A stretch of DNA of 64,000 nt from Nocardioides ochotonae (GTDB lineage Bacteria > Actinomycetota > Actinomycetes > Propionibacteriales > Nocardioidaceae). The notes under the pieces were generated by a model. That model was not told the origin of the DNA. It ran no database searches and saw only the letters and a list, made by a program, of their open reading frames with translations. Numbering within the stretch: the stretch's first letter is position 1; each line of letters opens with the position of its first letter. The position numbers and the translations under genes were made by a program. The stretch covers positions 1,475,001-1,539,000 of the forward strand of contig NZ_CP061769.1 in NCBI RefSeq assembly GCF_011420305.2. Direction: 5' to 3'. This document shows, in pieces, positions 22,367 to 29,352 of the stretch.

Positions 22367-22404
22367 GGAGGCCAGGTCCCTGCCGCGGCAGGGACCTGGC
22401 CTCC
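22367..22404 (+). terminator. Strong terminator after gltD
   Basis: This is a 38-base perfect palindrome: an 18-bp stem beginning GGAGGCCAGGTCCCTGCC with only GC at the centre, so a few central pairs must open to form the loop. It ends the gltBD unit. Confidence 0.85.
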
Positions 22405-22453
22405 GGTGCGTCCAGAGCCGCTGCGCCGAATGCCCGCCCGCCCGGTGGACCGG

Positions 22454-22459
22454 TAGGCT
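22454..22459 (+). promoter_or_regulatory. -10 element of pyk (leaderless promoter)
   Basis: TAGGCT lies exactly 7 bases before the GTG start of pyk. With initiation about 7 bases after the -10, the mRNA would begin at the start codon. No ribosome-binding site is needed in that case. Confidence 0.6.
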
Positions 22460-22466
22460 CGGGGGC

Positions 22467-23942
22467 GTGCGTAGAGCCAAGATCGTCTGCACCCTGGGCC
22501 CCGCGACCGCGTCGCCACGTCGTATCCGCGAGCTCGTCTACGCGGGGATGGACGTCGCGCGGTTGAACATGAGCCACGGCAGCCATGCCGACCACGCCGA
22601 GTCCTATCGGATGGTCCGCGAGGCGGCCGACGCGAGCGGCCACGGGGTCGGCATCTTCGCCGACCTCCAGGGCCCCAAGATCCGCCTGGAGACGTTCGCC
22701 GACGGCCCCGTCGACCTGCGCCGCGGCCAGGCCTGGACCATCACCACCCGTGACGTGCCGGGCGATGCGAAGGTCTGCGGCACGACGTACAAGGGCCTGC
22801 CCGGCGACGTCGCGGTCGGCGACCCGATCCTCATCGACGACGGGCGGGTGCGCCTGCGCGTCGTCGCGGTCGAGGACACCGATGTGCACACCGAGGTGCT
22901 GGTCGGCGGGCGGGTGAGCAACCACAAGGGCATCAACCTGCCGGGTGTCGCCGTCTCGGTGCCGGCCGTCTCGGAGAAGGACCTCGAGGACCTGCGCTTC
23001 GCCCTCGAGCTCGGGGTCGACTTCATCGCCCTGAGCTTCGTGCGTGACGCCAAGGACGTCGAGGACGTCCGTGCGGTCATGGACGAGATGGACATCCGGG
23101 TCCCGGTGATCGCCAAGATCGAGAAGCCGCAGGCCATCGAGAACCTCGACGAGATCATGAAGGCCTTCGACGGCTTCATGGTCGCGCGCGGCGACCTCGG
23201 CGTGGAGTGTCCGCTGGAGGACGTGCCGTTCCTGCAGAAGCAGGTCATCGAGAAGGCGCGGCTGAACGCCAAGCCGGTGATCGTCGCCACCCAGATGCTC
23301 GACTCGATGATCAGCAACCCTGCGCCGACCCGCGCGGAGGCCTCGGACGTCGCGAACGCCGTGCTCGACGGCGCGGACGCCGTGATGCTCTCCGGTGAGA
23401 CCAGCGTGGGGGAGTACCCCGTCCACACGGTCGAGACCATGTCGCGGATCATCACCGCGACCGAGCAGTACGCGATGGCCGACGACACGACCGGCGTGAT
23501 CCGCAAGATCCCGTGGGACCCCCACACCAAGGGCGGCGTCATCGCCAAGGCGGCCGTGGAGGTCGCCGAGCGGATCGGGGCCAAGTACCTCGTCGCGTTC
23601 ACCCAGACCGGTGACTCGGCGCGCCGCCTCTCGCGCATGCGGCCCGACATCCCGTTGCTCGCCTTCACCCCCGAGTCGCGGGTGCGCTCCCAGCTCGCCC
23701 TCACCTGGGGCGTCGAGACCTTCATGACCCACCCGGTCAACCACACCGACGAGATGGCGCCGCTCATCGACCGCACGCTCCTCGAGCTCGGCCGCGTCGA
23801 GGAGGGGGAGTTCGTGGTGATCATCGCCGGCGCCCCGCCCGGCGTCCCCGGCTCCACCAACGCGGTGCGCATCCACCGCATGGGCGACGCCCGCAACGGC
23901 GTGGCCTGGGCCTACCGCAACCCGCCCAGCGGGCTGGCCTGA
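22467..23942 (+). CDS. pyk: Pyruvate kinase
   Basis: This 491-residue enzyme converts phosphoenolpyruvate and ADP to pyruvate and ATP. The N-terminus RRAKIVCTLGPATAS, the RLNMSHG active-site Arg/Asn motif, the signature IAKIEKPQAIENLDEI with its catalytic Lys, MVARGDLGVE metal site and LSGETSVGEYP are present. The C-terminal allosteric domain begins around residue 350. The GTG start follows a -10-like TAGGCT by 7 bases, which suggests leaderless translation. A perfect 19-bp inverted repeat terminates it. Confidence 0.97.
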   Translation: MRRAKIVCTLGPATASPRRIRELVYAGMDVARLNMSHGSHADHAESYRMVREAADASGHGVGIFADLQGPKIRLETFADGPVDLRRGQAWTITTRDVPGDAKVCGTTYKGLPGDVAVGDPILIDDGRVRLRVVAVEDTDVHTEVLVGGRVSNHKGINLPGVAVSVPAVSEKDLEDLRFALELGVDFIALSFVRDAKDVEDVRAVMDEMDIRVPVIAKIEKPQAIENLDEIMKAFDGFMVARGDLGVECPLEDVPFLQKQVIEKARLNAKPVIVATQMLDSMISNPAPTRAEASDVANAVLDGADAVMLSGETSVGEYPVHTVETMSRIITATEQYAMADDTTGVIRKIPWDPHTKGGVIAKAAVEVAERIGAKYLVAFTQTGDSARRLSRMRPDIPLLAFTPESRVRSQLALTWGVETFMTHPVNHTDEMAPLIDRTLLELGRVEEGEFVVIIAGAPPGVPGSTNAVRIHRMGDARNGVAWAYRNPPSGLA

Positions 23943-23972
23943 GACCGAGCCTTCGGGCCTGCCAGAGCCGTA

Positions 23973-24010
23973 CGACGACGGGGCCGCGCGATCGCGCGGC
24001 CCCGTCGTCG
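23973..24010 (+). terminator. Strong terminator after pyk
   Basis: A 19-bp perfect inverted repeat (from CGACGACGGGGCC to its complement, centred on GATC at 23990-23993) is followed by TTT. It stands between pyk and the oppositely oriented tRNA gene and could act in both directions. Confidence 0.85.
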
Positions 24011-24044
24011 TTTCCTGTGCGGTGCTCCGCGCAGGAACGCGGGG

Positions 24045-24126
24045 TGCCGAGTGCGGGAGTCGAACCCGCACGCCCAGAGGGCAGCGCTTTTTGAGAGCGC
24101 CGTGTCTGCCATTCCACCAACCCGGC
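24045..24126 (-). tRNA. tRNA-Leu (anticodon CAA)
   Basis: On the minus strand the 82-base sequence folds as a class II tRNA. The acceptor stem is GCCGGGT with ACTCGGC plus discriminator A. The anticodon stem is GCGCT/AGCGC with loop CTCAAAA, giving anticodon CAA, which reads TTG. The T-arm contains GGTTCGACTCC, and a short variable arm precedes it. CCA is not encoded. TTG is a rare leucine codon in this GC-rich DNA. Confidence 0.95.
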
Positions 24127-24162
24127 CCAGCGCCCACACGTTACCGGATCAGTCGGGCCGGA

Positions 24163-24168
24163 TAGCCT
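24163..24168 (+). promoter_or_regulatory. -10 element of pdtaR (leaderless promoter)
   Basis: TAGCCT lies 7 bases before the GTG start, the same geometry as for pyk and polA. No Shine-Dalgarno sequence is present between them. Confidence 0.55.
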
Positions 24169-24175
24169 GTGGTCC

Positions 24176-24793
24176 GTGAGCCAGCCAGCCCCCTCCCCGT
24201 CCGCCGCGGCGGACACCCGCACCGTCGTCATCGCCGAGGACGAGGTCCTCATCCGCATGGACCTCGCTGAGATGCTCACCGAGGAGGGGTACACGGTCGT
24301 CGGTCAGGCGGGCGACGGCCAGCGCGCCATCGAGCTCGCCGAGGAGCTGCGGCCCGACCTGGTCATCCTCGACGTCAAGATGCCGGTTCTCGACGGCATC
24401 GCCGCCGCCGAGCACATCGCCAGCCGCCGGATCGCACCGGTCGTGATGCTGACCGCCTTCTCCCAGCGTGAGCTGGTCGAGCGGGCCCGTGACGCCGGCG
24501 CGATGGCCTACCTGGTCAAGCCCTTCTCCCAGAGCGACCTGGTCCCCGCGATCGAGATGGCGGTGAGCCGGTTCGCCGAGCTCACCATGCTGGAGTCGCA
24601 GGTCGCCGACCTCTCCGACCGCCTCGAGACCCGCAAGGCCGTCGAGCGGGCCAAGGGCGTGCTCCAGGCCCAGCTGAAGCTCTCCGAGCCCGACGCCTTC
24701 CGCTGGATCCAGAAGACCGCGATGGACCTGCGCCTGTCGATGCGCCAGGTCGCCGACGGCGTCAACGAGCACGGTCCGAGCATCGCCGGCTGA
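24176..24793 (+). CDS. pdtaR: ANTAR-domain response regulator PdtaR
   Basis: This 205-residue regulator has an N-terminal receiver domain with phospho-acceptor Asp66 (VILDVKMP), acidic pocket Glu21-Asp22 and conserved Lys115 (YLVKPF). The C-terminal ANTAR helix bundle includes RKAVERAKGVLQAQ and ends with the DLRLSMRQVADGV segment. ANTAR proteins bind paired hexaloop hairpins in mRNA and prevent termination. The equivalent in Mycobacterium tuberculosis is Rv1626, partner of the kinase PdtaS. The kinase gene is not in this window. The order pyk, pdtaR, polA matches mycobacteria. GTG start with an adjacent -10 suggests a leaderless mRNA. Confidence 0.93.
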   Translation: MSQPAPSPSAAADTRTVVIAEDEVLIRMDLAEMLTEEGYTVVGQAGDGQRAIELAEELRPDLVILDVKMPVLDGIAAAEHIASRRIAPVVMLTAFSQRELVERARDAGAMAYLVKPFSQSDLVPAIEMAVSRFAELTMLESQVADLSDRLETRKAVERAKGVLQAQLKLSEPDAFRWIQKTAMDLRLSMRQVADGVNEHGPSIAG

Positions 24794-24866
24794 GTTCCCT
24801 GACCGCTCGCTGGTAACCGTTTGGTTTCGGTCCGCGTGGTCGGACGTGATCTGCGCAACGTGCCCC

Positions 24867-24923
24867 TAGACTTCCCGTGCTTTGCAGACCGGCCCGCCCA
24901 GGGTCGGCCCCGACCCGGGTCGG
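24867..24923 (+). promoter_or_regulatory. liv operon promoter and leader with alternative hairpins
   Basis: TAGACT (24867-24872) fits a -10 element about 70 bases before the livH start. In the leader, GGGTCGG (24901-24907), CCGACCC (24910-24916) and GGGTCGG (24917-24923) lie in a row. The middle segment can pair with either neighbour but not both. The third segment is 8 bases from the GAGGGG ribosome-binding site. Regulation by switching is possible but not shown. Confidence 0.4.
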
Positions 24924-24942
24924 GCGACAGCGAGGGGTGTGT

Positions 24943-26328
24943 GTGGGTTCGCGACTGGTGGCGCTCCTAGCGTCCGTTGTGGTGGCACTGGTGGCGCTCG
25001 CGCTGCCGCTGACCGCCTACGCCTCCGAAGGCGTGTCTGAGACACCCGGTGGCAGTCCCTCACCGAGCGGGTCACCGAGCCCCGGGGGCTCGCCGTCCTC
25101 GGCGCCGGTCGACCCCGACGCGACCGCGGTCAACGTGGTGCTGCGCGATGAGTCCAACCTCGACGAGGAGGGCGACCCGACCCCGGTGCCCGGCGTGACA
25201 CTGCGGGTCAGCGACGAGAGCGACGCCGCGGTCGGCGAGGGCGTCACCGATGCCGAGGGGCGCGCGATCATCGCCGTACCTGCGAAGGGGACCTACACGG
25301 TCACCCTCGACGAGTCCACGCTGCCCGACGGTGTCCAGCTCGACGAGGACGCCCGCACGGAGGTCACGATCGCGGTCCGGCTCGACGGACCCAACAACTT
25401 CGGCGTCTTCCCGATCGGGGTGGTCGCGGGCGACACGGCGTCGTTCGCGGACAGGCTCAGCACCAGCCTCACCTCGGGAGTGAAGTTCGGCCTGATCATC
25501 GCGCTCGCGGCGCTCGGGTTGTCGCTGATCTTCGGCGCCACCGGGCTCAGCAACTTCTCCCACGGCGAGCTGATCACGCTGGGCGGGATCCTGACCTACG
25601 TCTTCAACCAGGGGCTGGGGCTCTCGGTGATCTTCGCCGGGGTCATCGCCACCGTGCTCGCCGGAGTCTTCGGCTACGGCCAGGATCGGCTGCTGTGGCG
25701 CCCGCTGCGGCATCGCGGAACCGGCATCATCGCGATGATGATCGTCTCGATCGGCTTCGGGTTGTTCCTGCGCAGCACCTACCAGTACACGTTCGGCGGG
25801 TCGACCAGGTCGCTGTCGCAGTACACGACCCAGGCCCGCAAGGACTACGGGCTCGTCTCGCTCTCCGACAAGGAGATCGCGATCATCTCGATCGCCATCG
25901 TCGTCATCGCCGTGACCTGTGTGGCGATGATGCGCAGCCGGCTGGGCAAGGCGATGCGTGCCGTCTCCGACAACCCGGCGCTCTCGGCATCCTCCGGCAT
26001 GCGGGTCGACAGCGTGATCAACGCGGCATGGGTCCTCGGCACCGCGCTGACCGGCCTCGCCGGCGTGCTGTACGCCGTCGACGGCCAGGTCAACTTCCAG
26101 ATGGGCTTCAAGCTGCTGCTGCTGGTCTTCGCGGCCGTCACGCTCGGCGGCTTCGGCACCATCTGGGGCGCGCTGGTCGGAGCAATGGTGATCGGCCTCG
26201 TGGTGGAGGTGGGACCGCTGTTCGGCGTCCCGTCCTCGATCAAGGAGGTCGGCGCGCTGGTGATCTTGATTCTCATCCTGCTGATCCGGCCGCAGGGCAT
26301 CCTCGGTCGTCGAGAGCGGATCGGTTAA
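24943..26328 (+). CDS. livH: Branched-chain amino acid ABC permease LivH with exported N-terminal domain
   Basis: This 461-residue protein joins two parts. Residues 1-28 form a signal peptide (hydrophobic core, then LTAYA). Residues 30-55 are a Ser/Pro/Gly-rich linker (repeats of GSPSP). Residues about 60-150 read like a beta-sandwich domain of the CnaB/carboxypeptidase-regulatory type (PVPGVTLRV, GVTDAEGRAIIAVPAKGTYTVTLDES). From about residue 170 a normal LivH permease of some 290 residues follows, with GLSLIFGATGLSNFSHGEL, the MRAVSDNPALSASSGM cytoplasmic EAA-type loop, and a C-terminal RPQGILGRRER. It starts at GTG 24943 after GAGGGG. It heads livHMGF, an importer for branched-chain amino acids or related compounds. 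The extension is not part of typical LivH. Confidence 0.9.
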   Translation: MGSRLVALLASVVVALVALALPLTAYASEGVSETPGGSPSPSGSPSPGGSPSSAPVDPDATAVNVVLRDESNLDEEGDPTPVPGVTLRVSDESDAAVGEGVTDAEGRAIIAVPAKGTYTVTLDESTLPDGVQLDEDARTEVTIAVRLDGPNNFGVFPIGVVAGDTASFADRLSTSLTSGVKFGLIIALAALGLSLIFGATGLSNFSHGELITLGGILTYVFNQGLGLSVIFAGVIATVLAGVFGYGQDRLLWRPLRHRGTGIIAMMIVSIGFGLFLRSTYQYTFGGSTRSLSQYTTQARKDYGLVSLSDKEIAIISIAIVVIAVTCVAMMRSRLGKAMRAVSDNPALSASSGMRVDSVINAAWVLGTALTGLAGVLYAVDGQVNFQMGFKLLLLVFAAVTLGGFGTIWGALVGAMVIGLVVEVGPLFGVPSSIKEVGALVILILILLIRPQGILGRRERIG

Positions 26329-26337
26329 GGGGTAGAC

Positions 26338-27333
26338 GTGGACTTCGGTGACATCCTCTCGACGGCGCTCAACCAGGCGCTCGGTCCGGACGCGATCGTG
26401 TTCGCGCTCGCGGCGATCGGTCTCAACATCCACTTCGGCTACACCGGCCTGCTGAACTTCGGTCAGGCCGGGTTCATGGCGGTCGGCGCGTACGGCCTGG
26501 CGGTCACGGTGGTGGTCGTCGGCTGGCCGTTCTGGGTCGGCGTGGTCATGTCGTTCCTGGCCGCACTGGTCTTGGCGCTGGTCCTGGGCTTCCCCACGCT
26601 GCGACTGCGCGCGGACTACCTGGCGATCGCGACGATCGCCACCGCCGAGATCCTCCGGCTGGTCTTCGGATCGGTGGAGATGAAGGACCAGTTCGGCGGC
26701 TCCAACGGTCTGACCGGCTACTCGCAGGTCTACAAGGACCTGAACCCCTACTCCGAGGGCATCGACCTCGGCCTGATCAGCTTCAGCCGTGGCGACCTGT
26801 GGAACATCACCGTCGGCTGGTCGCTGGTCGCGATCAGCTGCCTGATCGTGTGGGCGCTGATGCGCAGCCCGTGGGGCCGGATCCTGCGGGCGATCCGCGA
26901 GGACGAGGACGCGGTGCGGTCGCTGGGCAAGAACGTCTTCGCCTACAAGATGCAGGCGTTGATCCTGGGTGGCATGTTCGGAGGTATGGCCGGCCTGTTC
27001 TTCGCGCTGAAGCAGGCCTCGGTGGTGCCCAGCCAGTACAACACCCAGCTGACCTTCCTGGCCTACACCGCGCTCCTGGTCGGAGGCGCCGCACGCGTCC
27101 TCGGCCCGGTCGCCGGTGCGATCATCTACTGGTTCCTGCTCTCGGCCCTGGGTGCGTTCTTCGCCCAGGCCACGAGCGGGGCCGACCCGTTGCTGCCGAC
27201 CTGGGCGATGACCGAGACCCAGGCCAGCCTGGTTCGCTTCATCGTGACCGGTCTGGCGCTGATGCTGCTGATGATCTTCCGACCCCAGGGGATCTTCGGC
27301 GACCGAAGGGAGCTGGCCATCGATGGGCGCTGA
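26338..27333 (+). CDS. livM: Branched-chain amino acid ABC permease LivM
   Basis: This 331-residue permease pairs with LivH to form the translocation channel. It has about eight to nine membrane segments. LivM landmarks are ALAAIGLNIHFGYTGLLNFGQAGF near the N-terminus, the cytoplasmic loop SPWGRILRAIREDEDAVRSLGKN and the C-terminal RPQGIFGDRREL. It starts with GTG nine bases after livH ends, with AAGGGG upstream, and overlaps livG by 11 bases. No extra domain is present, unlike LivH. Confidence 0.93.
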   Translation: MDFGDILSTALNQALGPDAIVFALAAIGLNIHFGYTGLLNFGQAGFMAVGAYGLAVTVVVVGWPFWVGVVMSFLAALVLALVLGFPTLRLRADYLAIATIATAEILRLVFGSVEMKDQFGGSNGLTGYSQVYKDLNPYSEGIDLGLISFSRGDLWNITVGWSLVAISCLIVWALMRSPWGRILRAIREDEDAVRSLGKNVFAYKMQALILGGMFGGMAGLFFALKQASVVPSQYNTQLTFLAYTALLVGGAARVLGPVAGAIIYWFLLSALGAFFAQATSGADPLLPTWAMTETQASLVRFIVTGLALMLLMIFRPQGIFGDRRELAIDGR

Positions 27334-28228
27334 CCTGAGCGCGGCACAGGCGGGACTCGACGACGTACCCACCGAGCCCGGAGCCGCCAAGCCCGACCCG
27401 CTGATCGTCGGGCGCAACATCACCCGCACGTTCGGTGGACTGAAAGCCGTCGACGTCGAGCACATCGAGATCCAGCGGGGCGTCATCACCGCGCTGATCG
27501 GGCCGAACGGCGCCGGCAAGACCACCCTGTTCAACCTGTTGACCGGCTTCGACACCCCGGACAGCGGGGAGTGGAGCTTCGACGGCCGCCCGCTGCAGAA
27601 GGTGCCGGCCTACAAGGTCGCCCGGATGGGCATGGTCCGCACCTTCCAGCTGACCAAGGTCCTCGCCAAGCTCACCGTGATCGAGAACATGCGGATGGGG
27701 GCGACCGGCCAGCGCGGCGAGAGGTTCTGGGCGGCGCCGTTCAGGTGGCTCTGGGCCGACCAGGAGGACGAGATCACCGATCGCGCCGACAGCCTCCTCA
27801 CCAGGTTCAAGCTCGACGCCAAGCGCGAGGACTTCGCCGGGTCGCTCTCGGGCGGCCAGCGCAAGCTCTTGGAGATGGCCCGCGCCTTGATGGTCGACCC
27901 CGCGCTGATCATGCTCGACGAGCCGATGGCGGGTGTGAACCCGGCGCTGAAGCAGTCGCTGCTCGGTCACGTCCAGTCGCTGCGAGACGAGGGCCGCACC
28001 GTGCTGTTCGTCGAGCACGACATGGACATGGTCCGGCACATCTCGGACTGGGTGATCGTGATGGCCCAAGGCAAGATCGTGGCCGAGGGCCGTCCGGAGT
28101 CGGTGATGGCCGACCAGCGGGTGATCGACGCCTATCTCGGTGCGCACCACGACACCGATCTCACCGAGGTCGACGAGGCTGAGATCGAGCGCGAGGCCCT
28201 GGCCGAGATCGAGGAGGAGCAGGCATGA
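27323..28228 (+). CDS. livG: Branched-chain amino acid ABC ATP-binding protein LivG
   Basis: This 301-residue ATPase drives the LivHM permease. Walker A is GPNGAGKTT (residues 60-68), the signature is SLSGGQRKLLEMARALM and Walker B is LIMLDEPMAGVNP, with EHDMDMV at the switch His. The long insertion with MGATGQRGERFW after the Q-loop is usual in LivG. The N-terminal 25 residues and the acidic C-terminal tail (after residue 275) are extra to the core. It overlaps livM by 11 bases and livF by four (ATGA). Confidence 0.94.
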   Translation: MGADLSAAQAGLDDVPTEPGAAKPDPLIVGRNITRTFGGLKAVDVEHIEIQRGVITALIGPNGAGKTTLFNLLTGFDTPDSGEWSFDGRPLQKVPAYKVARMGMVRTFQLTKVLAKLTVIENMRMGATGQRGERFWAAPFRWLWADQEDEITDRADSLLTRFKLDAKREDFAGSLSGGQRKLLEMARALMVDPALIMLDEPMAGVNPALKQSLLGHVQSLRDEGRTVLFVEHDMDMVRHISDWVIVMAQGKIVAEGRPESVMADQRVIDAYLGAHHDTDLTEVDEAEIEREALAEIEEEQA

Positions 28229-29013
28229 GCGAGCAGCCCGACACGTCCGGCATGACGCCCGAGCGCGAGGTGCACCTGGCGGGCGCCGACGGCGCGGTCC
28301 TGCGCGCCGACAACCTGATCGCGGGCTACCTGCCCGGGGTGAACATCCTCAACGGTGCTGACCTGTACTGCCAGCCCGGTGAGCTGGTCGGCATCATCGG
28401 ACCCAACGGCGCCGGCAAGTCCACGCTGCTCAAGGCGATGTTCGGGCTGGTCAAGGTGCACACCGGCACGGTGCTGCTCAACGGTGCCGACATCACCAAC
28501 CAGCGCGCTGACCAGCTGGTCGCCCAGGGGATCGGGTTCGTGCCGCAGAGCAACAACGTCTTCCCGAGCCTGACCATCGAGGAGAACCTCGAGATGGGCT
28601 GCTACCAGCGGCCCAAGTCGTTCGGCGAGCGGTTCGACTTCGTCGCGGACCTGTTCCCGACCCTGGGCTCGCGCCGCAAGCAGCGAGCCGGATCGCTGTC
28701 CGGCGGCGAGCGGCAGATGGTCGCCATGGGGCGCGCGCTGATGATGAACCCCGACGTGCTGCTCCTCGACGAGCCGTCGGCCGGACTGTCTCCGGTCATG
28801 CAGGACGAGGTGTTCGTCCAGACCCGCAAGATCAATCGGGCCGGGGTCTCGATCGTCATGGTCGAGCAGAACGCCCGACGCTGCCTGCAGATCTGCGACC
28901 GGGGCTACGTCCTGGACGCGGGTCGCAACGCCTACACCGGCACCGGCAAGTCGCTGGCTGACGACCCCAAGGTGATCGAGCTCTACCTCGGCACCTTGGG
29001 CAAGGCCGGCTGA
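28225..29013 (+). CDS. livF: Branched-chain amino acid ABC ATP-binding protein LivF
   Basis: This 262-residue ATPase is the second energy subunit. Walker A is GPNGAGKST (59-67). The Q-loop region reads GIGFVPQSNNVFPSLTIEENLEMG, the signature LSGGERQMVAMGRALM, and Walker B LLLDEPSAGLSP. MVEQNARR carries the position of the switch residue (Gln in LivF). It is the last gene of livHMGF. A terminator hairpin lies 56 bases after the stop, inside a duplicated segment. Confidence 0.94.
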   Translation: MSEQPDTSGMTPEREVHLAGADGAVLRADNLIAGYLPGVNILNGADLYCQPGELVGIIGPNGAGKSTLLKAMFGLVKVHTGTVLLNGADITNQRADQLVAQGIGFVPQSNNVFPSLTIEENLEMGCYQRPKSFGERFDFVADLFPTLGSRRKQRAGSLSGGERQMVAMGRALMMNPDVLLLDEPSAGLSPVMQDEVFVQTRKINRAGVSIVMVEQNARRCLQICDRGYVLDAGRNAYTGTGKSLADDPKVIELYLGTLGKAG

Positions 29014-29069
29014 GCCGCCCGTCGTAGCGGTCTCATCACCGCTGCGCTGACGAGCACGACACACACCGA

Positions 29070-29100
29070 ACGTGCCCCCGGTCGAGGACCGGGGGCACGT
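29070..29100. terminator. Terminator after livF (repeat copy 1)
   Basis: A 14-bp perfect stem, ACGTGCCCCCGGTC and its complement, closes a GAG loop. It can end livHMGF transcripts from the left. It lies downstream of the livK remnant on the minus strand. Confidence 0.75.
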
Positions 29101-29118
29101 CCGTTCTGTGGTGCAGGA

Positions 29119-29160
29119 TCAGATGTCGGCCGCGATGAGGTCGACGGCGGTGTTGTTGCT
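29119..29160 (-). pseudogene. Remnant of the 3' end of a second livK gene
   Basis: Read leftward, this stretch encodes SNNTAVDLIAADI followed by TGA. The intact livK ends NKITAVDFIAGDI followed by TGA, and the bases after both stops are also alike. Upstream of the 13 or so matching codons (beyond about 29165) the similarity is lost and no frame continues. This looks like the last piece of a duplicated binding-protein gene whose body was deleted. A small local duplication of only the 3' end is the alternative. Confidence 0.7.
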
Positions 29161-29227
29161 CGGGAGCGGTGTCCGACGGACGCGCGCGTCCGCAGGCGGT
29201 CCCGACCGGGCCTGGCCCCCGCGGCCC

Positions 29228-29352
29228 CATCACTGCTGCGCTGAGGAGCACGACCAAAACGAACGTGCCCCCGGTCGAGGACCGGGGGCACGTTCGCGTG
29301 TGGTGCAGGATCAGATGTCGCCGGCGATGAAGTCGACAGCGGTGATCTTGTT
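29228..29352. repeat. Direct repeat, copy 2 (3' end of livK)
   Basis: This is the intact counterpart of the segment at 29034-29160. It contains the livK terminator and its last 13 or so codons. Differences from copy 1 are mostly single-base changes, with one-base indels before and after the hairpin. Confidence 0.85.
29261..29295. terminator. Terminator after livK (repeat copy 2)
   Basis: A 16-bp perfect stem (GAACGTGCCCCCGGTC and complement) with a GAG loop lies 15 bases after the livK stop when read leftward. Confidence 0.8.

Larger units (their letters stand above)
29034..29160. repeat. Direct repeat, copy 1 (near livF)
   Basis: About 120 bases are repeated at 29228-29352 with a spacing near 193 bases and only scattered differences. 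The repeat contains a GCTGCGCTGA segment, a terminator hairpin and the last codons of a livK-like gene ending in a TGA read leftward at 29119-29121. This copy is the degenerate one. Confidence 0.85.

Noticed and set aside
29014-29310. CRISPR-like repeat between livF and livK
   Set aside because: There are only two copies of about 120 bases, explained by duplication of the livK 3' end and its terminator. No array and no cas genes are present.
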